From Adineta steineri (lineage: Eukaryota > Rotifera > Eurotatoria > Adinetida > Adinetidae): DNA of 64,000 nucleotides. A program made the position numbers and the translations under genes. The notes beneath the pieces are model-generated. The model searched no databases, was not told where the DNA came from, and saw only the letters and a program-made list of their open reading frames with translations. The first letter of the stretch is position 1; every line of letters begins with the position of its first letter. Location: NCBI GenBank assembly GCA_905250115.1, contig CAJNOI010000105.1:26243-90242 (forward strand). Reading direction: 5' to 3'. Shown piece by piece: positions 49,313-61,900 of the stretch.

Positions 49313-50071
49313 TCATTTTTTTTTATTTGAACTCATTGATTCGAGTAATGTTTTTAATTGCTTTCGTCGTTGATTAATATATTCCGATGTAATACATCGA
49401 TTAATCTCATCCATAAATTGCTCAAAAAAATTTTTATCATTTAAATTTTTCATTGAACAATATTCCTGAATATACCGACAAAATTCTTCAACAACAACAA
49501 TTACATATAATCCACAATCAAAACCATTTGCTTGTTGTGGACAACGACTATTTATTAGATGAATATCACCATGAAAAAATATTTTCAATTTTTTTTGCAT
49601 CTCTTTAGCTGTACGATCATTTAATGATGACATTGAATCAAAATGATATAAAATTTTTTCTGAAGGAAAAGTTTTTTTTTTATTAATAAAACGAAAGAAA
49701 AATATATTCCTACCTTGAATAGAAAGAATGAGTAATGACCAATGTGAACCAGAAAATTCTGTTACTTGTCTGTTATCATTAATTGGTAAAATAAGAAATT
49801 TTTTTTCAAGAAAATCTATTGATTGAAGAAGTTGTTCAGCAAATAAATCATCACTCATTTTTATTAATTGTACAACTGGTGGTGAAACAAATGCAAATAA
49901 ATTCTGATTATCTTTAAGAAATTTTGATTCATTTTGAACGTATTCAAAAGCAAATGTTATTATATTATCATCAAGCCAATTTGATTTATCAAGAGTTTTT
50001 AAATTTGATACACGTACAATTGAATCATAATAACTAACAAGTATTGGATCCAATTCTAACGAAGCAGACAT
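49313..50071 (-). CDS. SENP8: NEDD8-specific protease, SENP8/NEDP1 (2 exons, 234 aa)
   Basis: Start chosen at 50071 (MSASLELDPILVSYYDS), because the open frame upstream is a hydrophobic non-family stretch. Exons 50071-49714 and 49659-49313. This is a C48 (Ulp1-type) cysteine protease that matures NEDD8 and removes it from cullins and other targets. Family marks: a DSIVR start, the NWLDDNII element, catalytic His110 in GSHWSLL, Asp127 in YHFDSM, oxyanion Gln162 and Cys168 in CPQQANGFDCGLYV. Length is close to the usual 212. The 54-bp intron is a multiple of three and has no stop, so its retention would insert 18 residues between His and Asp. The gene is divergent from the one at 50410 (+), about 340 bp apart. 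Confidence 0.92.
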   Translation of the reverse strand: MSASLELDPILVSYYDSIVRVSNLKTLDKSNWLDDNIITFAFEYVQNESKFLKDNQNLFAFVSPPVVQLIKMSDDLFAEQLLQSIDFLEKKFLILPINDNRQVTEFSGSHWSLLILSIQGRNIFFFRFINKKKTFPSEKILYHFDSMSSLNDRTAKEMQKKLKIFFHGDIHLINSRCPQQANGFDCGLYVIVVVEEFCRYIQEYCSMKNLNDKNFFEQFMDEINRCITSEYINQRRKQLKTLLESMSSNKKK

Positions 50072-50409
50072 TATAATACTGATGATGATGGAATAATAAA
50101 CAAGCAAGAAAAAAAGAACTAAAAAATTATAATTGGTAGTGACAAACACTATATTGTCTGTAGATGACGTAACAAGTCGAGAGAAAATTTTATGACATTT
50201 TGAAATACGACGAAAGAAAATAAGATTTTGTATATCGTCAGCTTTGTCTCAGGGAAGAATATAGAAAATAGACCGTTAGTTATATCGATCATATAAATAC
50301 TTTTCAAACATACGATTATAACATTAGAAAATCATCTAACGTATTTTATATAAGTAAGAAAAATTGATTCAATTTCGTATATTGACAAATTTTCGACATA
50401 TTATTTTAG
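50072..50409. promoter_or_regulatory. Divergent promoter region
   Basis: About 340 bp between the SENP8 start (-) and the first visible exon of the next gene (+); both promoters should lie here. No TATA-like or other clear element is evident. A 5' exon of the plus-strand gene probably hides here. Confidence 0.4.
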
Positions 50410-51128
50410 TGTCGATTTCTTATAGTCAACCAAATCTTATTATTCCCGAACTTGATAATGATCCAGCTATTATAAAAGTAATCATATAAAATAGAATTAT
50501 TTCAAATATTTTATTGTTTTTTTTTTCTTCTATTCGAAAGATAATTCATGATGGTGAAAAATTAGAACGGGAATCATATCGTCGGGAATTAATGCAATTA
50601 TTAAAAATTACACCACCAGTTACAACTGAGTCTGATCAATTTATTTCTCAAACAATAAATCATGAAAATATTCAAACAACACCAGGTAGTAATTCAACTG
50701 ATACTAATCGAACTAACCAAATATGGATTAAACGAACAGTACCAGTAACACCAACTTCAAATTTACATCGTCGACAACATTATCGTTCAGCTCTTCATCA
50801 ACGTTCATTGAATAGTAGTGGTGATAGTTTAACAAATCGTAGTTTAATCGATAGTCCAAAAAGTAGTAATGGTAGTTTTATGAAACAAACACGATCTGAT
50901 ACAAATTTATCTTTATCACCAATATCAATCAATAAATCGAGTCCAATACAAACACATAGTAATATATCATTAACACCATCAGGAGTTTTGGTAACCGATT
51001 ATCGACAATCAATGATGATGAAACGTATTGTTAATCCGTAAGTTTATTTTAATAAATAATTTCTCTTGGGTATTGTTTATTATTATTATTATTATTCTAG
51101 GCAATGGAATATTATTCCTTTTTCATAA
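50410..51128 (+). CDS. Ser/Thr-rich intracellular protein, unknown (first exon not found)
   Basis: Visible exons are 50410-50477, 50541-51037 and 51101-51128, in phase and ending MMKRIVNPQWNIIPFS-stop. The first visible exon opens with TG-TCG after an acceptor, so an upstream exon must give one base; if that base is A, the start codon is split by an intron and the protein begins MSISYSQPNLIIPELD. A charged helix follows (IIHDGEKLERESYRRELMQLL), then a long Ser/Thr/Asn-rich part with RTVPVTPTS and RSLIDSPKSS that looks like kinase target sites. No membrane span or signal peptide. I do not recognise the family. Confidence 0.6.
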
Positions 51129-51327
51129 CAAACAATGGTTTTCGTTTTTTTTATTATTATTATTATAAACATTTATTTTGTTCATGTTCTATTATATATG
51201 TATGTGTGTACGTGTGTAAGCTTCTTATTATATACATCCGATAAGACAAACGAATAAAAACAAGAATTTTTTATTGAAAAAAGAATTTACGATTGCCAAA
51301 AAGAAAAAGAAAAAAAAATTGTTCTAA

Positions 51328-53078
51328 TTAAGTAGTTGCTGCTGTTGCTGCTGCTGGTGGTTGAACTTCATGATCATCTTCCTCTTCTTCACTAACTTCC
51401 ATTATACTGCTATATGGACTATCTATAAAAGAAAGCAGAACAATTTATAATATAAATGAACAAAAAGTTTTAGTTAAAATCGGTAAAATTGAATGAAAAA
51501 TATAAATTTTAGAATTTTCTTTCTAGCTGTTACTTGTACAAATAATTATTGTTTGACAAAAGATGTTTTACTTAGAAAGAACAGTATTCTTACATGCTCA
51601 ATAGGACTTGAACAAAAAAATCTCTCTTGATAGCGCGTACGTAGATCAGCCTTTAAGATTCTATAATTTTGAATTGAATAAATATTTCGAGCTTAAGCTT
51701 AATGAAAATATTCTATTTTACATTAGAAATATACATAATAACTTACTGAAATCAACAGGTAAATGGACTGTAAATCGAGCAGGATGATTGTTAATCGATG
51801 GTTGACCATTATTTGATTCATTAGTAGTACTATCAGCATCACCAATAACAGTATATGTTTGATTTTTTTCTTCTCTCTTTAATTGCATACCAATATTATA
51901 AACTTCTGCAATACAATCAACCTTTGAAAATAGAGAAACTACAACATACTAAAATGATTATAATTTAAAACATACTTCTTCTTTATCACCGACAAAAGGT
52001 GTACGCATATATTGTATTGAAGCATCTTCAAGTAACTGTACAAGTTTTTCTCGTACACTTTCATATTGTCGATATGCATTTTCATCAAATACGCGTGTGG
52101 TTCCATCAACAGTTGAATCACGTGGCAGACCGGTTGTTAAACATCTTAAAAAGTATTTTTTTTTTCTTCTTTCGTTAAATTAAAATATTTAACTTACGTA
52201 ACACATTGTAGAGAAAATTGTGTAAGAGAAGATAATTCTAATATTCTCGGTTGATTAGGATCACCAATAGAAACAGCAATAATTGATTTAGCAATAGAAT
52301 ATTTTTCCAAGCGTAATTGTGTTGGAAAATTTTCAATTGGTATTGTATCTGCTAATGAAACAATTTCAATATCAAGTGGTAATTCATACCGTATAATAAT
52401 TTCTGGTAATGTAAATAAATTCTCCGATGTATTTTTATGATAAGATTTATCAAATTCATCATCAAGAATTTTTGTAGCAAAATGAAATGAATCTGTTGCT
52501 TGTGTTGGATCAAGAAGAAATTCTTGATCATTTTTATCACCTAATACAAACATTTCTTTTCCATTTGTTATTGTTGTTGATTTTTCAATACGTTTTAATG
52601 TAACTTCAGTATTTTCTTTTAATAAAACGGGTATTGTTTGATTTGTTGGTAATAATAATAACGCTGATGTATCACGAAGTAATCGAATATGTTCACGAGG
52701 CATTTCAAAGCGTAATAATTCCATAGCATTAGTAAATTGCCACCAACGAGATTTATATGTTGGATTAGATGATAATACACGACATTGACCTTGGAACCAA
52801 TCTGGTAATATAAATGTTCGTTCATCGGATAATAAGGATTTCGATAATATTAAATGTCGATCATACATTGATTGTAAATAGAGTATATCATTTTTTACTA
52901 GATTTGTATCCCATGGTTGACTTACACGTATGATTTGAGGTAATTGAAAATATTCAATAAAATCATGAAAAAGATATTCACCAACTTCCCAATCAAATTG
53001 TTTGATTTCATCAGCTATAGTAACAAGAGTTTCTTTTTGAGACTCTGCTAAGTCCAATGGAAATAATGTCATTTTCAT
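51328..53078 (-). CDS. Possible CABIT-domain-like protein (4 exons, 439 aa)
   Basis: Exons 53078-52198, 52144-51976, 51921-51747 and 51422-51328 close in phase. An N-terminal part (about 10-60) is followed by two beta-rich blocks: one with FILPDWFQGQCRVLS and RWWQFTNAMELLRF, one with LPEIIIRYELPLDIEIVSLAD and QPRILELSSLTQFSLQC. Paired blocks of this type, with LPLD.E and an aliphatic strand pattern, recall CABIT domains of the GAREM/THEMIS adaptor group. A helical segment (YRQYESVREKLVQLLEDA) and an acidic end with SEEEEDDHEV and an Ala/Thr tail follow. No membrane span. The family call is tentative; the gene structure is well supported. Confidence 0.6.
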
Positions 53079-54172
53079 GAAAATAAAATTTTTCCTTGTT
53101 GTTTGTATATAAACAAATGATCAATAGTAAACGTTTGTGTGTTCTGTACTTTGCGGTCGACTGCTTACAAATACGTAGGTGTACATACGGACTAGTCAAA
53201 AAGAGAATAAAAAAATGAGCAGTACATTCTATATATAAATATACGTTTATTAGTAATGGTATACACGCACTCATCCTCTGATTTGATCACCACATCAATA
53301 AATATATACGCGTTAAACCATCAGCTCTCAATGTCAATTACATGCTCACCATGCGTGAATCTCCAAATACGACCAGATGTTCATCTTTTTTTCGTTCGTT
53401 CTTTCTTTCTATGTGTATATATATATACACATATACATCTATATCTGTATGCGTGGTCGGACAGGTAACCGTTTTTTTCTTTTTTATTTTTCATTTTTAC
53501 CAAGAAAAGGTTTTCTGTCTCTCTTAAAGACAACATACCACACACACTTACAAACATAAAACATCATCAGACAACAGCAAAAAGAGAGCGAGAGAGAAAA
53601 AAAAAGTGAAGAAACACACCAATCACAATGAACGTTTGTCGGGCGTTTCAAAAAGACAGAAGTAAATAACTCAATAGCAGCAACAGAAGTGAAGAAAATC
53701 TGTACACAGATATATGGAAGAACTCTGATAGTGTTATTTGTTTTCAATACATACATACACAACTGACCACACACAACGGCAAAAAATAATCACAAGGAAG
53801 GAAAAGAAACGTACATACACTCACACAAACAAATGTTGGGAAGAGAAGAGAAGAGAAGAAGAGAAAAAAAAGAGAACATCTATCGATATATATATACATA
53901 TATATCTATATATAAATAATGAACATCAATAATAACAACAACAACAACAATAATATAGGATAGAGAACGACTAGAAAGAAAAAAAAACGAAAATGTTCAT
54001 TTGACTAAAAAAAGAAAAAGAAAAGAAATTTATATTTTTCTTCTTCGGTTTTTTTTTTGTTTGAGGTATGAGATATATAATGAAAAGAGAAGGTTCTATC
54101 TGGCTACATATAAACTCGATTTGTTTTCTGGAATATGGCACAATGGAGTGTTTGATGTGTCAAACAAATAAA
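53079..54172. other. Upstream of the CABIT-like gene / 3' side of the ZEB gene
   Basis: Simple-sequence-rich: A/G-rich (53578-53612, 53840-53880), TA-rich (53885-53915), AAC repeats (53931-53950). No gene; frames here are driven by these repeats. Confidence 0.45.
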
Positions 54173-57100
54173 TTACTCATTTATTGTAGCATTATTCATT
54201 TCATTTTGTTGATTAGAATCATCTGTATGATTTGTTTCTATTTCTTCTTCTTCATCATCATTTTGTAATTGTTGTTGATGTTGTTGGTGTTGTTGTTGCT
54301 GTTTATCTTCAAGATCTTCATCTTCAATTAGTTCATCATCTTCCATAATCATATTTGGATTATCATTCAATCGAATAGCATCAGCAGCAGCGGCTGCTGC
54401 AGCTGCTGCTTCTGTTTGATATGGACGACAGTATTTATATCGATGGTTCATATGTTGACTAAATGAACCTTTAATAAAGAAAAATAAAAATAAAAACTTT
54501 TTTTCTCATTATTCAATTTACCAGAATGACTAAAACGCTTAAAACATTTTGTACATTGAAATGGTTTTTCGCCTGTATGTAAACGACGATGTTCAGCTAA
54601 ATGATGTTTATGTTTAAATGCTTTTGTACAAACATCACATACAAATGGTCGAACACCTAAATAAGAACTATTAAATTAAATCATATTATAAAATTTTTAG
54701 TTTTATACCTGAATGTTCATATTTATGTCGAGCTAATGAACTTTGTTTACTAAAACGTTTATCGCACATGTCACATGCATACATTTCACCTTGAATATGA
54801 TTTTTCCATGATTTTCTTTTACGTGATAAATCATTATCAATTAATTGTCCACATAATGATGATGATTCATCATTTGATAAGAGACTTGTTTCAGATGAAC
54901 AATTATCAGCTGTACTATCAGGACTAAATGATTCATTCTAAAAAGTAAAAAATATTTTTATTTTTATGAAAATAACAAAAAAAAAGATTTTTTATTTACC
55001 TTGATCCATTCATTTTTATTTTCATACCAATTTGTATCATTATTAAATGCAACAGTTGCAGTCATATGTAAATGAGCAGCTAATTGTTGATCACCGGATT
55101 TTATATGAGATTTTTTTACTGTTAAATCTAATGGTTCAGTTTGTTCTTTTGATGATGTTGAATTTATTGATGGAAATGGAAGTGGTGGAGGTGGAGGAAT
55201 TGAATTATTATTTGAAGCAGCAGCCATTAATGATGCACGTAAATGATAATAAGCTAATGGTAAAAATGGTGTTGTTGCATTGGTATTATTATTATTAGTA
55301 TTGTTATTATTGTTATTATTATTATTATTTGGATTTGAATTTCCACCGGTTGATGTTGATGGAATGAATGTATTAGCAGATGATTTAATATTATTAGCTG
55401 CAGCATAACTTGTACGTAAAACATGAAACCAATGTTGAACATGTTGTTCACTAAGACCAACACGTTTCGATATTTCATGTAATTCATTGGAATTTGGATA
55501 TGGATTTAAAGCATAATGTGCACGTAACATATTTAATTGTTGTTTATCAAGTAATTCAGATGATGATGATGATAAAGAATTATCGTGATCATTTGTTAAT
55601 AAATTTCGACGTTTACGTTTACGTACTGGTGATGTTATAGTTGGAATTTCACCAGCTTCTATTTCATGATTTGGATTATTATTTCGATCAGATGATGATG
55701 ATGATGGTGGAGTTGTTAATGGTATTGATGGCCATGCTGATGGTGATGGACTACGTGAATGAGATTTCGGTGTTGATGAATATGAATCTTTACGTTGTTG
55801 TTGTTGTTGAGCAGCTGCAGCAGCAAGTGCAGCTAAAGCAAATGGACCAAAATTTAACATTGAACGTGTAGCAAGTAAAGCAGCAACAGATGAATTTGTT
55901 GTTGATGGTACTTGTGTTGGTGATGAATGTAAATTATTATTTAATGTTGATTGTGGATATGCATAACATTTTTTTGATGTCATATGTGATGAATATGAAC
56001 CCGAATGAGAAAAACGTTTACCACAATTAGCACAAACAAATGGTTTTTCACCAGTATGAATACGAACATGCTCCTAAGAAGAAAAAAAAAGATTTATTAA
56101 TAAATTTATTTTTTATTCCTAGTAGAAAAATAAAAAATTTACTTTTAAATGATGTTTAAATTTAAATGCTTTAGAACAATGAGAACATTTAAATTTTCGT
56201 GTTTGAGGATCTATTTCATGACTTAACATATGTCGTTGAAGACGATAAATATTTGCAAAAATTTTATTACATAAATGACATGCAACTTGACTAGCATTAT
56301 GATTTAATTCATGTTGATGTAAATCATCCTAAATATTTAAAAAATGTGACAACTGTTTTCTTTTTTTAAATATATAAACATACTTTATTGGTAAATACAG
56401 CATTACAATGAAGACAACTACTTAAATTTTCTGTTTGTTCAGGATGACATTGACTTGTATGTAAATGTAAATGTGTTATTTGTAGAAATTCATCTGTACA
56501 ATAAGGACATTTAAATGATTGTTGTTGATTGGACGTATTAATTTCTACAAAGTAGAAGAAAAAAATTAAATGTTTTTGATGTTGTAAGTTTCAATAGTTA
56601 AACTTATCATCCATCTGTCTATGATTTTTATTCATCTGATCAAAAAATTCCACTACAGTCGTTGTTCACAGTGGGTGGGATGAGTAGACTTTCTCATGGC
56701 ACATGGTCTCATTTGATGATCGATGATCTAGTTAGGTCCCTTTTTTTGTCTTTGTCTTTACGCGGTATGTCTATCAAAAGAGGATGGTCTCTCTTTCACA
56801 ATGGGGGTCACTACTCTCCTTTGTATCGGCATTTTGTCTCATCTTTTGTCGTCACAGATCAACAGTCAATAAGAGGAAAATGCTCATGGGATATACTAGT
56901 GATCAAATAGATGAACCTTCTGTTCATCTAGTACTCATTATTTTTCTTTTTGTTCATACCAGGTTCGTCGTCATCTTCATCGACTGTCATTGTTGTAGTT
57001 GGTAGAATATCTTCATCAAGTGAAATTTTTCTTGGATGTGAAGTACTATCACATTCATCATCATCATTATTCTGATAAGTTGAATGATTTCCATTTTCAT

Positions 57101-57199
57101 AAACTAAAAAATGAATATGATAAAATTATTTTTTTGTGAGAAAAAAAAGATATGCTTACTATGATCTATTTCCATCGTACCGATCATCGGCAATTGCAT
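54173..57199 (-). CDS. ZEB/zfh-1-type zinc-finger homeodomain repressor (8 exons, 754 aa)
   Basis: Exons 57199-57160, 57103-56960, 56544-56384, 56328-56143, 56073-55000, 54937-54709, 54656-54522 and 54468-54173 close in phase. N-terminal fingers: FKCPYC, SSCLHC, VACHLC, FKCSHC and [19 protein letters not shown] (exons 3-5). Middle: a divergent homeodomain ([18 protein letters not shown]...[12 protein letters not shown]). Next comes PLDLTVKK, a CtBP-binding motif. C-terminal fingers: YACDMC, FVCDVC and [19 protein letters not shown]. Two finger clusters around a homeodomain plus a CtBP motif is the ZEB/zfh-1 architecture; the family binds E-box sites and represses transcription in mesoderm and nerve cells. 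Poly-Ala, poly-Gln, poly-Asn and poly-Pro runs occur. The first coding exon is only 13 codons, and non-coding exons may lie further upstream. Confidence 0.9.
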
Positions 57200-57346
57200 T
57201 TGAATTAAACAAACATAGACATATACAATGTATCTTTCTGTTTTTTTACTTTGTTCAATCTAGAAAAATAAAAATAAAACATCAGGAGGTCTTATTGTTA
57301 TTATCCACCTGTTTTCAATGTAATTTGATCTTTTTTATTTTTACAC

Positions 57347-57351
<5 letters not shown>

Positions 57352-57377
<26 letters not shown>

Positions 57378-57378
57378 T
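57352..57378. repeat. (TA)n microsatellite
   Basis: Uninterrupted TA run; similar shorter runs at 58558-58585, 60835-60852, 61212-61230 and 61277-61292. Confidence 0.85.
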
Positions 57379-58913
57379 TCACATAGAAATGTGAAAAAAT
57401 GTTTTTTCGATTTATCAAAATCAACATAGACAGTGACATGCGGTGTTCAAAAACATGATGATATTAGTGTGAACAGCATCGAAGAGAAAAAAGAAGAGCA
57501 TAGCACATACGACTAAATCAAATTTGCTACTTTAGTCGAGGAAGAGCAACAGCAGTAATAGTAGTAGTACTCTCTTGCCTAATCGATCTACGGGCATGAT
57601 GTGTTGTGCGCTAGATAGAGAGAGAGGGAGAGAGACAGAGAAAGGGGGGAGAGAAACAGAAAGATGCGAATGCAAACGCGCGCTCGCGCGTAGAAGACGT
57701 ATTATTTTTACAAACTAACGTCATTACACGACCACCGACCGAACACTGATTTACATAAACAGACGACTGACTCTTCTTCCGTCCAACTGAGATAGAAAAG
57801 AAGCAAATGCAACATGTACTAATAGACATATTTGGATATATTTCGGATTGGTTCCTCACCTGTTTCATAGAGAGCAAGAACAAGAAAAAAAAGGTGATTC
57901 GTTCATGTGACATTTTTAATCTTACCTTAAGAGCAAATGAAAAAAAATCTACCTCGTTCCTTCTCCAATGATAAGCATCGAACGTTACCGGACATATAAA
58001 TGGAAAAAAATGAATTCTTTTTCTCTCGATTCTTCCTTCTTCTTTTTTTTTTCTTTGTATATGTGTGTGTGTTACTCTTCAGTTTCTCTATTCACGGGTT
58101 CGCTTAGGGCGTTCATCCACCGCGTTTGCGCTCGCCCGAGTTTTTTTTTTGTTGCGAGGTGGGTGACATCGAGAAAAGAGACAGCGAAGAAAGAAAAACT
58201 CGAAGGGATGGATTGGTGCATAGGAGAGTATACTATAAAAAAAAAAGCAAAAAGAAGAAGAAGCGACCGAGACGAGAAAAGACAAAGCTCTCGGTGAACG
58301 CGCGAGAAGAAAAAAAAAGAGAGGTGAGAGGAGACTGGTTGGTCCATTTTGATAATTGGAACGAGGACGACAAGCAAATACTGTCACCAGTCAGGAGAGA
58401 AAAAAAGGAGACATAGAGAGAAACTCTATTCGCGTTCGACAGAAAAAAAAGCGAGAGAAAAAAATGTGTATATACCGAATCAGGTCAACAGCACGTCCCT
58501 CCCCAACAAATCTCATTGCATTCATTTTTCCCGTAATTCGAGCAAGCTCGTCTTCACATATATATATATATTTATATATATATATGTAATACAGAAGACA
58601 AGATGAGAAAAAGAAGATGCATGCAATGCGTTATCTAAAGGTTTTCAATCACATACATAGTCTGTGCTTGGTTGACACATATTAGCATTGCTAATCGACG
58701 TATGCATTCATTGCTTGTCTTCACTCTTTTTCTCTACATACCGACAAAAACTCTTGAATATAAAAAAAAAAGAAAAAGAAAAACGGCAACAATCTTCTCC
58801 TCTTTAGCTCGTTGTCTGTCGGTGCTTGCACACATCGGCACACACTCTCATTTCCGTAGTTCAACGGGAATAGACGAACGATGATGCATCGGAAAACGAG
58901 AGTAGACTAAGAC

Positions 58914-58943
58914 GCACACACACACACACACACATACACACAT
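58914..58943. repeat. (CA)n microsatellite
   Basis: CA run with one TA interruption near its end. Confidence 0.85.
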
Positions 58944-61900
58944 AACACATCATCGGAGAAAAAATGTCAAGAAAAATTTGCTAATTCCATTGGAATGGTA
59001 TACGCATATGAGAAAAGAAAACTTATTTGTAATCTCGTGAGCCGAAATGATTGTAGGACAAAGAACTATTATTGATAAGAAAATCAATATTTAATGTTTC
59101 TTTTTTTTTTTAAATAATTTAATTAGATTTAAGTTTAATTTTCGAAATTATATCTAATATTTTGATTTCAATAAGAACTATGCTTATCTTATACATTATT
59201 TTTATAATTTGAAATACCAAAAATATTATTTCTGATAATAAAAACATGAAAATATACAATTGGGTTTTTTTCTCATGTTTCATATGAATTATCTTTACAT
59301 ACCTGTCAGTCAGTTATTATCGTTGTCTTGTATATCAAAGTCCAGTCAGGAAAAACAGACAAACAAATAGATAGATAGACACACCGTGAAAAAAAAAGAA
59401 TCGTAGAATGTCAGCAACAACAAGCGATGCTATGCTACGAACGCGTTTTGTTTGCTATCTATATTCTTTCTCTCTTTACCGTTCTTCTTCTTCGACGATG
59501 ATGATGATGATGGGTATACCGCGTTGCAAACGAATAGCAGGAGGATGATATTCTACCTTCGGCACACACGAGAGAAGCTGCTGATATGTATATATGTATG
59601 TGTCTTGGCCTGTTCTGATGATGATGCTACTGAAATGAAACGTGTGCTGCGTAGGGGTGGTACATTACAATGAGACGTGAGAGAAGAGGGAGAGAGAGAG
59701 AGAAGAAAAAACCTTAGAAGAAAAACATAAACATATACACATTACTCTCGCACCAATCATCGGACGTTTTCATTCTGTTCTGCTCACCTCTCATAGGTGC
59801 GCATTAAGCAGCACTAAGAAAAAGAAAAAGACACGAGAAACGAAGAAATAGCCATGTTCTTCCTCGATATCTTTCCTTCTCTCTCTCTCTCGTTTTCATA
59901 TACACACCTCTTATCAGCTAGTCTTTTTCTCTTCTGTGCATACACGTGCCTGATTATCGTCACCTCTTCTTCTTCTATGCACATTTTATATGTTGTTTTT
60001 GATGGGTAACCTCATTACGTGTATAATCTGGCTTCTAGAAAAAGAAAAAGAAGGAAAAGTACACATTTAATAAGATTTTTCTAGATGTATTTTGTCGCAC
60101 ATTGCACATGTGTGCTTCAGCATATATAACTAACACCGTATCTAACATGAAAAGTATGTACTGCGGGGTATGAAGAAGGAGAGGCGGCACAAAAATCGTG
60201 TATATGTATGTTACTACTGCCTATTTATGCGTATGTGCGATGTGGGTGGCATGATTCAAAAATTATCTAACTAAAAATATAACTTAGTATATGAATTATT
60301 ATTTGAATAAATTAATAATTATTTATATTATAAGAAAATCTTTCATAAATATCAATACTATGGAATAAGAAATAAACGAAATATTGCTATTCATTCAATC
60401 AATATTTTATATAATTCTATGATAAATAAAAAAGAAGTGAATATCATTTATGAACTGTTTTAGTATGATTCTTCTATTTTTTTCCTATTACAACTTGATG
60501 AGTACAAAATATGTTCTACCGGTTTGGTCTCCTTTTTTTTCTGTTCTTTCTATGATCTATTCGATATAGTACCGTTTTTTTTCTTTCCCTCTCTCTCTCT
60601 CTTCGTCTTCCTTCTTTTCAACACCTGGTGCCGCTTTGGAATAAGAAGAAATATTATTATTATTCTTCTTTCATTACATCACTCATACCTTTTCTTTCCA
60701 AGTCTAGGGATACAACAATCATCGTCTGTCCCATTTTCCTCTTTGCTATATTTATTTTTCTTGAAGAGAGAAGTCATCTAGTATTTCGTTTACTTTATAA
60801 TTGAAAGATGATGAGATGGCAGATGCATATATACATATATATATATATATATGTATACGTACGGGGCATCCCAAGATAGATAGAAGAAAAAGAAGAAGAC
60901 GAAGAAGAATATACCGGTGGTATTGCCATTTGCAGAAAGAGAAGAGATAAACAAACGTACCTCTTCTTTTCTTTCACATACGAACGATAATGGAAGTGTG
61001 TACCTTCTTTACCCGCCAGGAGCATCGCGGTGGAACGCAAACATTATCAAGCAGTCAGGCATCGAAGAGAGTGAGAGAAGAAAATTTGTAGATAATCGAC
61101 GGGAGAATACATATATACGCACTTGTCATACAGGTGTTGACGGTCTCAAGCATTGAATGTTGATGATGAGGGATAGGCGAAAGTTGAACAACCACGATAT
61201 CTCCTGCAAGGTATATATATATATATATTTATTTATATATACAATCAAATCGGTTCTACGAAGTGAACGTTTACATTTATATATATATATATACATGTAT
61301 GTATATACATACACTGATAAATAACATACGAACATATTGTATATCTGACCTTCTTCACTTCATATGAAAAAAAAAGTAAATCATGAGTATACGAGAGAGA
61401 GAGAACCTTCACTTACCTTGTGTTACATAGCGTCATCATCATTGCAACCTGTTGTGCTCCTATTTGTGTCCTTTTTTTTGCTTCATGTTCGATAGGTGTG
61501 TGTAACAGCTTGTTGGAACCTCTTCTTCCTTTTTTTTTCTATTTTATTTTATTGTCTCACTCATTTTTTTTTCTATGTCTTTCGATTTTCTATTTCTAAA
61601 ATTCCAGCACAAAATAAAAGAAAGAATCGTTTGATTATTTATCGATATTGTCTACGTGACCGGTTAAGATCAGAAAACTAGAAAAAAAGCCATTACTAAA
61701 GCTATAATTGCAATTTGTACTATCATAGCAACACATCTTCAATATGAGTTCGCTTTTGCGATCTATTGTTAAGATAATAGATCTGTATGTATATAGTCAG
61801 ACAGAACACCTCATTGTCGTTTTGATGACGAATAGAAAAAGGAAGACAAGACGATTGGATTACAATTAACGATAATGGTGTTGAGAGCGTGACACACATG

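Noticed and set aside
50072-50149. Upstream extension of the SENP8 frame (hydrophobic start at 50149)
   Set aside because: The extra 26 residues are AT-driven hydrophobic codons; the family protein starts just before the DPILVSYYDS segment at 50071.
58072-58416. Several overlapping open frames of about 100 codons on both strands
   Set aside because: They arise from GA/CT-rich low-complexity DNA, overlap each other in several frames and encode Lys/Arg/Glu or Ser/Phe runs only.
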